The notes: a model not told the origin generated them from the sequence alone. A stretch of DNA of 64,000 nt from Azorhizobium oxalatiphilum (GCF_014635325.1 NZ_BMCT01000006.1:186001-250000); one strand, 5' to 3'; shown: positions 10,909-20,418, numbered from the stretch's first letter. Numbers and translations: made by a program.

Positions 10909-11763
10909 GTGACCGCCCCAGGCGCACCCCATCAGAACTACTTTCACCTGCATCTGGTTTCCGACTCGACCGGCGAAACGCTGATCAATGTCGGACGCGC
11001 CGCCTGCGCGCAGTATGTGAATGTGCTGCCCATCGAGCATGTCTATCCGCTGGTGCGCTCGCCCAAGCAGCTCGAACGGGTGCTGACCGAGATCGAGGCC
11101 TCACCCGGCATCGTGCTCTATACGCTGGTGGACAAGGATATCCGCGACCAGCTCAAGCGCCGCTGCACGGAACTGTCGGTGCCCTTCATGTCGGTGCTGG
11201 CGCCCGTGGTGCAGCTGTTCCAGTCCTATCTGGGCGGTGAGCCGCAGCCGCGCGTCGGCGGCCAGCACGCGCTGGATGCCACCTATTTCAAGCGCATCGA
11301 TGCGCTGAACTACACGGTGGCCCATGACGACGGGCAGCTCTCCGACGATCTGGAAGAGGCGGATGTGATCCTGCTCGGCGTCTCCCGCACGTCGAAGACG
11401 CCGACCTCCATCTATCTCGCCAATCGCGGCATCAAGACCGCAAACATCCCGCTGGTGCCCAATGTGCCGGTGCCGCAGGCCATCGAGCGGCTGAGGAAGC
11501 CGCTGGTGGTGGGGCTGATCGCTTCTGCCGAGCGCATCGTCGAGATCCGCCAGAACCGGCTTCTGGGGCTGAACGCGCCGACCACCAATTCCTCTTATGT
11601 GGACCGCGAGGCGGTGTCGGAGGAACTGGCCAATTCCCGCCGCCTGTTCGCCCGCCACGGCTGGCCGCTGATCGACGTCACCCGCCGCTCCATCGAGGAA
11701 ACGGCCGCCGCCATCATCGGCCATCTCTCCGAGCGGCGGCGGCAGAAGATCGTCGAGACGTGA
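10909..11763 (+). CDS. Pyruvate, phosphate dikinase regulatory protein (PPSR, DUF299)
   Basis: PPSR proteins are bifunctional: an ADP-dependent kinase and a Pi-dependent phosphorylase acting on pyruvate phosphate dikinase or PEP synthetase. The 284-residue protein opens [14 protein letters not shown], carries the family P-loop-like motif GVSRTSKT at 157-164, and contains [17 protein letters not shown] near the end. The GTG at 10909 has GGAGAAG just upstream; a longer reading frame from 10852 runs into oriC sequence and was rejected. The target kinase gene is not in the window. It heads the plus-strand run PPSR-maf-aroE-coaE-dnaQ that leaves oriC. In Caulobacter the corresponding gene also flanks the origin. 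Confidence 0.93.
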   Translation: MTAPGAPHQNYFHLHLVSDSTGETLINVGRAACAQYVNVLPIEHVYPLVRSPKQLERVLTEIEASPGIVLYTLVDKDIRDQLKRRCTELSVPFMSVLAPVVQLFQSYLGGEPQPRVGGQHALDATYFKRIDALNYTVAHDDGQLSDDLEEADVILLGVSRTSKTPTSIYLANRGIKTANIPLVPNVPVPQAIERLRKPLVVGLIASAERIVEIRQNRLLGLNAPTTNSSYVDREAVSEELANSRRLFARHGWPLIDVTRRSIEETAAAIIGHLSERRRQKIVET

Positions 11764-11788
11764 GGCGGGCCACGGGGAGGGTTTGCGT

Positions 11789-12400
11789 ATGAGCCTCTGG
11801 CGCGCGTCGGATCCGCTCCTGCTCGCCTCGCGCAGCGCTGCCCGGCTGGACATGCTGCGCAATGCCGGCCTCAGGGTGGAGGCGCGTCCGGTGGAGCTGG
11901 ATGAGCGGGCCGTGGAAGACGAGGCCGTGCGGTCCGGCGCTGCGCCGGACGATGTGGCCCGCGTGCTGGCGCGCGAGAAGGCGCTGGCCGCCTCCCGCCT
12001 TGTGCCCGGCCGCGTGGTTTTGGGTGCGGACCAGACGCTGGCGGTGGCCGGCGGTGTTCTGCACAAGCCCGCGGACCTCGATGCCGCCCGCGATCAGCTG
12101 CGGAAACTCTCCGGCCGCGCCCATGTGCTGCATTCCGGCGTGGCGGTGGTGCGCGACGAGGAGGTGCTGTTCGAGGATGTGGATAGCGCCCGCCTGGTCA
12201 TGCGCGATCTGTCCGAGGACTTTCTGGACAGCTACCTCGCCGAGGCCGGCCCACAGGTGATCTCGAGCGTCGGCGCGTACCAGATCGAAGGCCACGGCGT
12301 GCAGCTGTTCGAGGCTGTCGAGGGCAGTCATTTCACCATTCTTGGCCTGCCCCTGCTGAAGGTGCTGGCCTATTTCCGCAGCGAGGGCTGGGTAACGTGA
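11789..12400 (+). CDS. maf: Maf-family nucleoside triphosphate pyrophosphatase
   Basis: Maf proteins hydrolyse non-canonical or modified nucleoside triphosphates to monophosphates. The 203-residue protein shows LLLASRSAARLDMLRNAGL, the Maf N-terminal substrate motif, then REKALAA, VLGADQTLAV with the catalytic Asp, and SSVGAYQIEGHGVQLFEAVEGSHFTILGLPLL. The ATG at 11789 has GGGGAGG 8 nt upstream; a TTG two codons earlier was not used. The stop overlaps the aroE start by 4 nt (GTGA), so the two genes are translationally coupled. Which Maf subfamily substrate (dTTP/UTP or m7GTP) applies cannot be decided here. Confidence 0.93.
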   Translation: MSLWRASDPLLLASRSAARLDMLRNAGLRVEARPVELDERAVEDEAVRSGAAPDDVARVLAREKALAASRLVPGRVVLGADQTLAVAGGVLHKPADLDAARDQLRKLSGRAHVLHSGVAVVRDEEVLFEDVDSARLVMRDLSEDFLDSYLAEAGPQVISSVGAYQIEGHGVQLFEAVEGSHFTILGLPLLKVLAYFRSEGWVT

Positions 12401-13242
12401 AGCGCGTCGTCATCACCGGCCATCCGGTCGTCCATTCCCGTTCGCCCCTCGTGCATGGCTACTGGCTGAAGCAGCACGGCATAGAAGGCGAATACGGGTA
12501 TCGCGATGTGCCCCCGGAGGAAGCGGCCGATTTCTATGCCCGCTTCGCCGAGCATGGCTTTGCGGGCTGCAACGTCACCATTCCCCACAAGGAGACCGCC
12601 TTCGCCGCGCTCGACGAGGCGGACGAGGTGGCCCGCGCGCTGGGCGTCGCCAATACGCTCTGGCTGGAAGACGGCAAGCTCTGCGGCGCGAACACCGACG
12701 CTCCCGGCTTCATCGACAATCTGGATGCTTCCGCTCCCGGCTGGGATGTCGACACCTCCACCGCTCTGGTGCTGGGTGCCGGCGGGGCATCGCGCGCGGT
12801 GATCTATGGCCTGCTGAAGCGCGGCTTCGACAAGGTGGTGCTGGCCAATCGCACCCTCGCGCGGGCCGAGGCGGTGGCGGCGCATTTCGGGCCGAAGGTG
12901 CTGCCCGTGGGCTGGGACCGGGTGCCCGGTTTCCTGCGCGATGCAAATGTGCTGGTGAACACCACCTCGCTCGGCATGAAGGGCCAGCCGCCGCTGGATC
13001 TCGACCTCTCCGCGCTGCGCGCCTCGGCGGTTGTGTCGGATGTGGTCTATGTTCCGCTGGAGACGCCGCTCCTGAAGGCCGCGAAGGCACAGGGGCTGCG
13101 CACGGTGGATGGGCTCGGCATGCTGCTGCATCAGGCGGTGCCCGGCTTCGAGCGCTGGTTCGGCGTGCGGCCGACCGTTGACGCGGGCCTGCGTGCGCTC
13201 ATTGTGGAAGACCTGCGCGCCAAGGGCCAACTGGAGGCTTAA
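12397..13242 (+). CDS. aroE: Shikimate dehydrogenase AroE
   Basis: AroE reduces 3-dehydroshikimate to shikimate with NADPH in aromatic amino-acid synthesis. The 281-residue protein has the shikimate-binding HSRSPLVHGYWL (Ser14, Ser16), NVTIPHKE (59-66, catalytic Lys65), GANTDAPGF with Asp101, the nucleotide loop GAGGASR at 127-133, an NRT motif at the NADP site and GLGMLLHQA near the C-terminus. Start GTG 12397 overlaps the Maf stop codon. coaE follows after 3 bp. The Maf-aroE-coaE-dnaQ order is widespread in alphaproteobacteria. Confidence 0.97.
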   Translation: MKRVVITGHPVVHSRSPLVHGYWLKQHGIEGEYGYRDVPPEEAADFYARFAEHGFAGCNVTIPHKETAFAALDEADEVARALGVANTLWLEDGKLCGANTDAPGFIDNLDASAPGWDVDTSTALVLGAGGASRAVIYGLLKRGFDKVVLANRTLARAEAVAAHFGPKVLPVGWDRVPGFLRDANVLVNTTSLGMKGQPPLDLDLSALRASAVVSDVVYVPLETPLLKAAKAQGLRTVDGLGMLLHQAVPGFERWFGVRPTVDAGLRALIVEDLRAKGQLEA

Positions 13243-13245
13243 GCC

Positions 13246-13848
13246 ATGTGGATCATCGGTCTCACCGGCTCCATCGGCATGGGCAAGTCCGCGACGGCGG
13301 GCCTGTTCCGGGAGGCGGGCGTACCGGTGCATGATGCGGACGCCGCCGTCCACGCCATGTATCGCGCCGAGGCCGTGGCCCCCGTGGAAGAGGCCTTTCC
13401 CGGCGTGACGCAGGATGGCGTCATCGACCGCGCCGAACTCTCAAAGCGCGTGCTGGATGATCCCGTGGCCATGCACAGGCTGGAGGCCATCGTGCATCCG
13501 CTGGTGCGGGCGCGCGAGACTGCCTTTCTGGAGAAGGCCCGTAAGGCCAATGCCCGCCTGGTGGTGCTGGACATCCCCCTGCTGTTCGAGGCGGGACGGG
13601 CGGAGGGCATGGATGCGATCTGTGTTGTCTCCGCGCCCGAAGCGGTGCAGAGGGAGCGGGTGCTCGCCCGCCCCGGCATGACCCCGGAGCGGTTCGAGGC
13701 CATCCTCAAGCGGCAGATGCCGGATGCGGAGAAGCGCCGCCGGGCGCATTTCATCATCGATACGGGACGGGGTTTTCCGGCCGCGCGGCATCAGGTGGAC
13801 AGCCTGCTGCGAGGGCTCTCCGGGCCCGGACGCGGGAACAAAGGGTAG
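13246..13848 (+). CDS. coaE: Dephospho-CoA kinase CoaE
   Basis: CoaE performs the last step of coenzyme A synthesis, phosphorylating the 3'-hydroxyl of dephospho-CoA. The 200-residue protein has the P-loop GSIGMGKS at 8-15, the conserved [10 protein letters not shown], the [10 protein letters not shown] motif and [11 protein letters not shown], all standard for the family. Length is normal. It is tightly placed 3 bp after aroE and 8 bp before dnaQ, in one transcription unit. Confidence 0.96.
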   Translation: MWIIGLTGSIGMGKSATAGLFREAGVPVHDADAAVHAMYRAEAVAPVEEAFPGVTQDGVIDRAELSKRVLDDPVAMHRLEAIVHPLVRARETAFLEKARKANARLVVLDIPLLFEAGRAEGMDAICVVSAPEAVQRERVLARPGMTPERFEAILKRQMPDAEKRRRAHFIIDTGRGFPAARHQVDSLLRGLSGPGRGNKG

Positions 13849-13856
13849 GTTTAAAA

Positions 13857-14591
13857 ATGCGCGAGATCGTTCTCGATACCGAAACCACGGGCCTCGAAGC
13901 CAGCAAGGGCGACCGGGTGGTGGAAATCGGCTGCGTGGAGATGGTCAACCGCATCCTCACCGGCAACACCTACCACGTCTACATCAACCCCGAGCGCAAC
14001 ATGCCGGCGGAAGCCTTCGCGGTGCATGGGCTCTCGGAGGAGTTTCTCTCCGACAAGCCGAAGTTCGCGGAGGTCGCCGACGGCTTCCTCGACTTCATCG
14101 GCGAGGACACGCTGGTCATCCATAATGCGGCGTTCGACATCGGCTTCCTGAATGCCGAACTCGCCCGCATGGAGCGCACGCCCATCGCCCGTGACCGGGT
14201 GGTGGATACGGTGGCGCTCGCCCGCCGCAAGCATCCCGGCGCCTCCGCCAAGCTCGACGACCTCATGAAGCGCTACGGCATCGACGCCTCGCGCCGCGTG
14301 AAGCACGGCGCGTTGCTGGATTCCGAGCTGCTGGCCGAGGTCTATAGCGAACTGCTCGGCGGCCGGCAGGCCATGCTGGTGGGGCTCGCGGATGATGAGG
14401 ACGGCGCGCCGCGTCTGGTGGTGGATGTGGTGGCTGCCCGCCAGCGCCCCGTCCCCCTGCCCCCGCGCCTGACGGCGGAAGAGATCGCCGTCAATCGCGA
14501 GTTCGTCTCGGGCATGGGCGACAAGGCGATCTGGAACCAGTATCTGGTGGACGAAGTCCGCGCCGCCGAGGCCGAAGCCGCCGGCGGCTGA
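13857..14591 (+). CDS. dnaQ: DNA polymerase III epsilon subunit (proofreading exonuclease)
   Basis: DnaQ is the 3'-5' proofreading exonuclease of the replicative polymerase. The 244-residue protein has a DEDDh exonuclease domain: Exo I VLDTETTGL (Asp7, Glu9), Exo II VIHNAAFDIGFLNAEL and Exo III HGALLDSELLAEVY with the His/Asp pair. A C-terminal tail beyond about 180 would carry the alpha-subunit contact. It is the last gene of the origin-proximal plus-strand run. Its position about 3 kb from the putative oriC is the usual one in this class. Confidence 0.96.
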   Translation: MREIVLDTETTGLEASKGDRVVEIGCVEMVNRILTGNTYHVYINPERNMPAEAFAVHGLSEEFLSDKPKFAEVADGFLDFIGEDTLVIHNAAFDIGFLNAELARMERTPIARDRVVDTVALARRKHPGASAKLDDLMKRYGIDASRRVKHGALLDSELLAEVYSELLGGRQAMLVGLADDEDGAPRLVVDVVAARQRPVPLPPRLTAEEIAVNREFVSGMGDKAIWNQYLVDEVRAAEAEAAGG

Positions 14592-14682
14592 GCGGGCTCT
14601 GGATACTGAGCACCCGATGTATTCCGGCCCGGAAACGCGATAGGCAAAGCCGTCCCGCTGCCGGGCCGTCGAGAGGTGCCTG

Positions 14683-16077
14683 ATGTCCGCGATCCCTGCC
14701 GCCAGCCGTCCCGGCTTCTGGATCGTCCCCGGCCTCCTGCTCCTCGCCTCCGGTGCGCTCTATGCCCTCGGCCCCATGCTGGGCCTTGCGCCGCGCACTG
14801 CGCTCGGCGCCGCCATGGGCCTTTTGTGCATGGGCCTGTGGGCCAGCGCGGCGCTGCCGGAGATCGTCACCAGCTTCCTGTTCTTCGCGCTCGCAACCCT
14901 CACCGCCGTGGTGCCGCCGCCGGTGGTGTTCTCGGGCTTCGCGGCGTCTGCCTTCTGGCTGGTGTTGTCCGGCATGGTGGTGGGTCTTGCCATCGCGCGC
15001 ACCGGCCTTGCCGCGCGCATCGCCTCCGCGCTGGCGGTGCCGCTCTCGCGCTCCTATCCGCGCCTGATCGCCGGCATCATCGCCATCGCTTATGGCCTGT
15101 CCTTCGTGATGCCCTCCAACATGGGCCGCATCGCCCTGCTGGTGCCGATCATGCTGGCCCTGTGCGACCGCATCGGCCTCGGGCCCGGCCGGCCGGGGCG
15201 CACGGGCGTCATCCTCGCGGTGGGCTTCGGCACCTTCCTGCTATCGGCGTCCATCCTGCCCGCCAATGTGCCGAACCTGGTCATGACCGGCGCCGCCGAG
15301 CAGCTCTACGGCCTGCATTTCGGCTATCTGCCCTATCTCGCTTTGCATGCGCCGGTGGTGGGGCTCGCGAAGGGCCTGCTGCTGATCGTCCTGATCGTGC
15401 GCCTGTTTCCCGATCGGCTCGACGGCACGCCGCCGGACGTCGTGGCCTCCAACCCGTGGAGCGCGGCGGAGAAGCGGCTCGCCGGCCTGCTGCTGCTGAC
15501 GCTGGCGCTGTGGATGAGCGACAGCCTGCACCACATCTCCCCGGCCTGGGTGGGCGTGGCGGGGGCGGCGCTCTGCCTGATGCCTGGCCTCGGCGTGCTG
15601 CCGCCCGAGGCGTTCAACCAGATCAACATGCGCACCATCTTCTATGTGGCGGCGCTGCTGGGTCTCGTGGCGACCGTGAATGTCACCGGCGTCGGCGATG
15701 TGCTGGGCCATCGGCTGGCGGCGCTCATGCCGTTCGCGCCCGATGCACCGGCGGGCAATTTCGGGTTGCTGGTGGCGCTGGCGAGCGTCGTGTCGCTGGC
15801 GGCCACCGCCAATGGCGTGCCCGCTCTGCTCACCCCCATGGCGAAGGAATTATCCGCCGCCACCGGCTTCTCGCTGGAAGCCGTGGTGCTGACGCAGGTG
15901 ATCGCCTTCTCCACCGTCGTGCTGCCCTATCAGGCGCCGCCGATCATCGTGGCGATGGAACTGGGCAAGGTCCGCCTCGCCGATGCCACCCGGCTCTCAC
16001 TGGCGAGCGCCGGGCTGACATTTCTGGTGCTGGTGCCGCTGGATTATGGCTGGTGGCGGCTGCTGGGCGTGATCTGA
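14683..16077 (+). CDS. SLC13/DASS-family anion transporter
   Basis: The 464-residue polytopic inner-membrane protein belongs to the divalent anion:sodium symporter superfamily (SLC13/DASS). About 11-12 hydrophobic helices are visible. The sequence contains a DASS-like polar motif in LSFVMPSNMGRIALLVPIML and, in the second half, a matching repeat around ATANGVPALLTPMAKELS, fitting the two-repeat ion-binding architecture. Substrate (sulfate, di- or tricarboxylate) cannot be told from this. It stands alone after dnaQ with a 91-bp gap. Confidence 0.82.
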   Translation: MSAIPAASRPGFWIVPGLLLLASGALYALGPMLGLAPRTALGAAMGLLCMGLWASAALPEIVTSFLFFALATLTAVVPPPVVFSGFAASAFWLVLSGMVVGLAIARTGLAARIASALAVPLSRSYPRLIAGIIAIAYGLSFVMPSNMGRIALLVPIMLALCDRIGLGPGRPGRTGVILAVGFGTFLLSASILPANVPNLVMTGAAEQLYGLHFGYLPYLALHAPVVGLAKGLLLIVLIVRLFPDRLDGTPPDVVASNPWSAAEKRLAGLLLLTLALWMSDSLHHISPAWVGVAGAALCLMPGLGVLPPEAFNQINMRTIFYVAALLGLVATVNVTGVGDVLGHRLAALMPFAPDAPAGNFGLLVALASVVSLAATANGVPALLTPMAKELSAATGFSLEAVVLTQVIAFSTVVLPYQAPPIIVAMELGKVRLADATRLSLASAGLTFLVLVPLDYGWWRLLGVI

Positions 16078-16103
16078 CGGGCGTGTGGGGGGAAGTCGCC
16101 CCC

Positions 16104-16742
16104 TCACCCCACCTTCAGCCCGAGCCCGCTCAACAGGTCCGCTGCCTGCGCCTTGGAGATGAGCGCGCCGCGGAAGCGGCCGGCGTCGGCCAGCTTCAGG
16201 CCGCCGAGATCGGCGCCGCGCAGGTCCGCCCCCTCGAAGCGGGCGCGGGTGACATTGGCCTCGCGCAGATTGCACCCGGTGAGCACCGCCAGCCGGAAGT
16301 CCGCCTCGGACAGATCGGCATCCTGAAAGTCCAGCCCGTCGAGATCCATCTTGCGGAAGGACAGGCCGCGCAATTGCGCATTCACCAGCAGGCAGCGGGC
16401 AAAGGTCAGCCCAAGCGTGGAGGCGGCGACGATCTGGATGCCGGTGAGCTTGCTCTCGGTGAAGCTGGCCGAGGCGAGTTTCGCCCGGTGGAAGGACGCA
16501 TTGTTGAAATCGCAGCCGCGAAACGCCGTCTCGGTGAGATCGCAGGACGAAAAGTCGGCGCCCGGTCCACGGCAGCGCTCGAAGACGCAGCCCGAAAGAT
16601 CGAGGGCGGACAGGTCCGCGCCGTGCAGCATCCAGCCGGAGAAGGCGACCGGGCCACCGGCGGCTTTGAGCGCCGCTTCCACGGCCTCGCGGTCGGCCCC
16701 GCCCGCTGGGGCGGCGGGGGTGGGCAATTGGGCGGATGTCAC
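16104..16742 (-). CDS. Pentapeptide-repeat protein
   Basis: The 212-residue protein is built largely of A(D/N)LxX pentapeptide repeats from about residue 42 to 195 (GADLSALDLSGCVF, ADFSSCDLTETAF, ADLSEADF, ADLRGADLGGLKL), which would fold as a right-handed quadrilateral beta-helix. An N-terminal Ala/Pro-rich segment (1-35) is not repetitive. No signal peptide or membrane segment is seen. Family members have varied roles (DNA-gyrase protection, effectors, structural), and none can be chosen here. It lies 2 bp from the regA stop and on the same strand, so it may be co-transcribed with regB-regA. Confidence 0.85.
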   Translation of the reverse strand: MTSAQLPTPAAPAGGADREAVEAALKAAGGPVAFSGWMLHGADLSALDLSGCVFERCRGPGADFSSCDLTETAFRGCDFNNASFHRAKLASASFTESKLTGIQIVAASTLGLTFARCLLVNAQLRGLSFRKMDLDGLDFQDADLSEADFRLAVLTGCNLREANVTRARFEGADLRGADLGGLKLADAGRFRGALISKAQAADLLSGLGLKVG

Positions 16743-16744
16743 GA

Positions 16745-17299
16745 TCAGCGCGGCGCGCGCTTGGCGAGGATACGCTGCAGGGTGCGGCGATGCATGGAGA
16801 GGCGGCGGGCGGTCTCGGAGACGTTGCGGCCGCAGAGTTCATACACGCGCTGGATATGCTCCCACCGCACGCGGTCGGCGGACATGGGGTTTTCCGGCGG
16901 GGTGGGCTTGTGGTCGCCATTGGCCATCAGCGCGGCCATCACGTCGTCCGCGTCGGCCGGCTTGGCCAGATAGTCCACGGCGCCCATCTTCACGGCGGTC
17001 ACGGCGGTGGCGATGTTGCCATAGCCGGTCAGCACGATGGCGCGGGCATCGGCGCGGTGGCGATGCAGGGCTTCGATCACGTCGAGGCCAGTGCCGTCGC
17101 CGAGCCGCATGTCCACCACCGCATAGGCCGGGGCGGCCTGTTCCACCTGGGTCAGGCCCTCGGCCACGCTCTCGGCGGTGCTCACCTGAAAGCCGCGGGT
17201 TTCCATGGCGCGGGCGAGGCGCTGGAGGAAGGCGCGGTCGTCGTCGACGATGAGGACGGACCGCTCCACGGCGGCTTCGGGGATCTGCATGTCGGACAT
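16745..17299 (-). CDS. regA: Redox response regulator RegA/ActR/PrrA
   Basis: RegA-type regulators control photosynthesis, respiration, carbon and nitrogen fixation genes in response to redox state. The 184-residue protein has a receiver domain (SVLIVDDDRAFLQRLARAM; phospho-acceptor Asp63 in YAVVDMRLGDG; conserved Lys in DYLAKP) and a C-terminal Fis-type helix-turn-helix (about 150-184, RVYELCGRNVSETARRLSMHRRTLQRILAKR), close to the invariant RegA DNA-binding helix. The length equals that of known RegA proteins. The start at 17299 was chosen because AGGAAC lies upstream and it matches family length. regB is upstream on the same strand, 53 bp away. Confidence 0.95.
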   Translation of the reverse strand: MSDMQIPEAAVERSVLIVDDDRAFLQRLARAMETRGFQVSTAESVAEGLTQVEQAAPAYAVVDMRLGDGTGLDVIEALHRHRADARAIVLTGYGNIATAVTAVKMGAVDYLAKPADADDVMAALMANGDHKPTPPENPMSADRVRWEHIQRVYELCGRNVSETARRLSMHRRTLQRILAKRAPR

Positions 17300-17352
17300 G
17301 TCACGGGTTCCTGTGGGCTTTTTTCCTGCCGGTCGGGCAGTTTCGAAATGGC

Positions 17353-18717
17353 TCAGTTCGTTTTTGCGCCTGTAGCAGGCGCCATGCGTTGATGTGACGC
17401 AAGGGTTGTATCGATCACCTCCGCGGCAGGGGCCTTGCGGTTCCATGAAATCCGCACTTCCGCCCCATGTTCGGGGGCCGGGCGGTTCTCCACCTGGAGG
17501 GTGGCGCCGGTGCGCTCAAGCAGGGTCTTGGCGATGAAGAAGCCGAGGCCGAGCCCGCTTTCACCGTCGCCATCGCCATCGGTCTTGGTGCGGGCTCTGC
17601 TGGTCACATAGGGCAGGCCGATGCGGTCGGAGACTTCCGGGGCGAAGCCCGGCCCGTCGTCGCGCACCAGCAGCTCCATGCGGTCCGGCGTCCAGCTGGC
17701 GCGGATCTCCACGCGCCCCTGCGCGAAGTCCACCGCATTCTCCACCAGATTGCCGAGGCCGTAGATGACGCCGGGGTTGCGGTCGAGCACCGGCTCGCCG
17801 GTGCGGTCCACGGGCAGTTCCACCGCCAGCTCCACGCCGAAATTGCGATGCGGCTCCACCACCTCCTCGATGAGCAGCGACAGCGGCATGCGGTCGAACG
17901 GGGCGTCCCCGGAGCCGAGCGAGGTGAGCTTGAGCAGGATATCGCGGCAGCGCCGCACCTGATCGCGCAGCAGCAGGATGTCTTCCGCCTGCGGGTCGTC
18001 GGGCTTGGTGGCCAGTTCCAGCTCCTTGACCACCAGGGCGATGGTGGCGAGCGGCGTGCCCAGCTCATGGGCGCAGGCGGCGGCGAGGCCGTCGAGCTGG
18101 GAGAGATGCTGCTCGCGGGCCAGCACCAGTTCGGTGGCGGCGAGCGCATCGGCCAGTTCGCGCGCTTCCTCCGCCACCCGCCACGAGTGCATGCCGATGA
18201 AGGCCACGGACACCGTCACCGCCACCCAGACGCCGGCCAGATACAGGTCCGGCATGGTGGGGGTGAGCACGCCGGCCCAGGGCAAGGGCAGATGCCAGAG
18301 GCCCACGAGGCCCGCGCAGGCCACCACGAAACAGCCGAGCGTCACCGTGGTGCGCCAGGTCAGGCCGGTGGCCGAGATCATCACCGGGGCGAGGTAGAGC
18401 AGTGAAAACGGGTTGGAAAGGCCGCCCGTGAGATAAAGCAAGGCGGTGAGCTGGAGCACGTCATAGGCGAGCAGCGGCCCGGCCGCATGGTCGGCCAGCC
18501 GGCGGGCGCCGGGAAATCTCAGCCGCAGCACTACGTTAACCAGCACCGACAATCCCACCACTGCGAGGCACCACAGCATGGGAACCGGAAAGCGAAGCAG
18601 AACGTAGACAACTACAAGAGCCGCCAACTGACCGGCAACCGCCAGCCAGCGCAGGCGGATGAGGGTGTCCAGCCGAAGTCCCAGTGAACGGGTGGGCGGC
18701 GTGAAAGGATGCTGCAT
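17353..18717 (-). CDS. regB: Redox sensor histidine kinase RegB/ActS/PrrB
   Basis: RegB senses the quinone pool and cysteine redox state and phosphorylates RegA. The 454-residue membrane kinase has six predicted helices in residues 25-180, the ubiquinone-binding GGLSNPF at 98-104, the H-box LAAACAHELGTPLA with His217, the redox-active Cys257 in VRRCRDILLKLTSLGS, and N/G boxes in LVENAVDFA and DDGPGFAPEV. These match the hallmark residues of Rhodobacter RegB. Unlike Rhodobacter, where regB diverges from senC-regA, here regB and regA are co-linear and no senC/SCO gene is next to them. Confidence 0.95.
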   Translation of the reverse strand: MQHPFTPPTRSLGLRLDTLIRLRWLAVAGQLAALVVVYVLLRFPVPMLWCLAVVGLSVLVNVVLRLRFPGARRLADHAAGPLLAYDVLQLTALLYLTGGLSNPFSLLYLAPVMISATGLTWRTTVTLGCFVVACAGLVGLWHLPLPWAGVLTPTMPDLYLAGVWVAVTVSVAFIGMHSWRVAEEARELADALAATELVLAREQHLSQLDGLAAACAHELGTPLATIALVVKELELATKPDDPQAEDILLLRDQVRRCRDILLKLTSLGSGDAPFDRMPLSLLIEEVVEPHRNFGVELAVELPVDRTGEPVLDRNPGVIYGLGNLVENAVDFAQGRVEIRASWTPDRMELLVRDDGPGFAPEVSDRIGLPYVTSRARTKTDGDGDGESGLGLGFFIAKTLLERTGATLQVENRPAPEHGAEVRISWNRKAPAAEVIDTTLASHQRMAPATGAKTN

Positions 18718-19104
18718 GGATGTAATTCTCTCGCCTTATTCACCGCGCCGCCAGCCTTGGGCAAGCCATGACTGTTCACCTTCCTGCTGATACGCGGCCC
18801 CGTCTTTGGTCGTAATTGACCTCCCGCAACGCCGGGCTAGTCTTCGGCCCAGGGGGGAGCCATTGCTGGCCATGAAGGCACGCCGCTGCTACCAGCGCAT
18901 TTGATGATTGCGCATTTGATGGCTGCGCACATGGCCGTGAACGATCGGCACCGCGGACCGGCCCGTGCGTACAGGACAGTGACACGAGACTGAACAGAAC
19001 AAAGGCAAGGCGCCCCTTTCCGCAATCGCGCGTCCTGCATCCCGTGGGGTCCCCCAATCCGCACGGGGCGCAATTGCGTATCGCGGAAGAGACAAGGAAA
19101 CCCC
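18718..19104. other. 387-bp divergent promoter region regB-phaZ
   Basis: No gene was found. It holds the promoters of regB (minus) and phaZ (plus) and a short tandem repeat at 18895. A reading frame in the interval has no ribosome-binding site or recognisable sequence. Confidence 0.55.
18895..18924. repeat. 15-bp tandem duplication
   Basis: GCGCATTTGATGATT (18895-18909) is followed directly by GCGCATTTGATGGCT (18910-18924) and then GCGCAC. It lies about 180 bp before phaZ; its role is unknown. Confidence 0.6.
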
Positions 19105-20418
19105 ATGGCTGTCATTGGTGAATTCGTCGGCTCCGTCCGCCAGGAGGAAGACGACATCGCGCTCCAGTCCTCGCCGCTGTACTGGATGTACGAGATGAGC
19201 CATGCGGCGCTGAACCCGTCGCGCGCCATGGCCGGCATGAGCCGCCTGATGTTCCAGAACCCCATGAATCCGGTGGCCCACACCACCATGGGCAAGTCCA
19301 TGGCCGCCGCGCTGGAGCTGTTCGAGCGCACCACCCGCCGTTACGGCAAGCCGGAATGGGGTCTCGACACCACGCTGGTGGGCGGCACCCGCGTGCCCGT
19401 GCACATCAATGAGGTGTGGTCGCGCCCCTTCTGCCGGCTGCTGCATTTCGAGCGCGAATTCACCCATCCGCCGCGCCGGCCGCAGCCGCGCCTGCTGGTG
19501 GTGGCGCCCATGTCCGGCCATTACGCCACCCTGCTGCGCGGCACGGTGGAAGCCTTCCTGCCCAATCACGACGTCTATGTCACCGACTGGTCCGACGCCA
19601 AGACCGTGCCCCTGAGCGCCGGCAGCTTCGGCCTCGATGATTACGTGGACACCCTCATCTCCATCTTCCACCACCTCGGCGGCGACTGCCACGTGCTGGC
19701 GGTGTGCCAGCCGGCGGTTCCGGTGATGATGGCCATGGCGCGCATGGAGATGGAGCAGGATCCCTATACGCCCAAGTCCATGATCCTCATGGGCGGCCCC
19801 ATCGACACGCGCGAGCATCCCACCGCCGTGAACCAGCTGGCCATGGACAAGGGCATCGACTTCTTCCGCCGCAACGTCATCACCCAGGTGCCGTGGCCGC
19901 ACGAGGGGGCGATGCGCAATGTCTATCCGGGCTTCCTGCAGCTGACCGGCTTCATGTCCATGAATCTGGATCGGCACCTGAAGGCCCATTACGACCTGTT
20001 CCGCCATCTGGTGCAGGGCGATGGCGACAGCGCCGAGAAGCATCGCGAGTTCTATGACGAATATCTCGCGGTCATGGATCTCGACGCGAAATTCTATCTG
20101 GAGACGGTGGAGAGCGTCTTCATCACCCATGCCCTGCCCAAGGGCGAGATGCTGCACCATGGCGAGAAGCTGCGCACCGATGCGATCTCGCGCGTGGCGC
20201 TGATGACGGTGGAAGGCGAGAAGGACGACATTTCCGGCGTCGGCCAGACGCAGGCGGCCCATCGCCTGTGCCCGCACATCCCGGAGGAGAAACGGGCGCA
20301 TTATCTCCAGCCGGGCGTGGGCCATTACGGCGTGTTCAACGGCTCGCGCTTCCGCTCCGAGATCCAGCCGCGCATCCAGGATTTCATCCTCTCGCAGGAG
20401 CGCCCCCGCAAGGGCTGA
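19105..20418 (+). CDS. phaZ: Intracellular poly(3-hydroxybutyrate) depolymerase
   Basis: This enzyme mobilises stored PHB granules into 3-hydroxybutyrate oligomers. The 437-residue protein is an alpha/beta hydrolase of the PhaZ1 type, with a Cys nucleophile in HVLAVCQPAVPV (Cys201) instead of the lipase Ser box, the preceding APMSGHYATLLRGTVEAFLPNHDVYVTDW segment and the C-terminal MTVEGEKDDISGVGQTQAAH and GVGHYGVFNGSRFR His region. There is no signal peptide, as expected for the intracellular class. AAGGAAA precedes the ATG. A single gene; no phaC or phasin lies nearby. Confidence 0.95.
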   Translation: MAVIGEFVGSVRQEEDDIALQSSPLYWMYEMSHAALNPSRAMAGMSRLMFQNPMNPVAHTTMGKSMAAALELFERTTRRYGKPEWGLDTTLVGGTRVPVHINEVWSRPFCRLLHFEREFTHPPRRPQPRLLVVAPMSGHYATLLRGTVEAFLPNHDVYVTDWSDAKTVPLSAGSFGLDDYVDTLISIFHHLGGDCHVLAVCQPAVPVMMAMARMEMEQDPYTPKSMILMGGPIDTREHPTAVNQLAMDKGIDFFRRNVITQVPWPHEGAMRNVYPGFLQLTGFMSMNLDRHLKAHYDLFRHLVQGDGDSAEKHREFYDEYLAVMDLDAKFYLETVESVFITHALPKGEMLHHGEKLRTDAISRVALMTVEGEKDDISGVGQTQAAHRLCPHIPEEKRAHYLQPGVGHYGVFNGSRFRSEIQPRIQDFILSQERPRKG

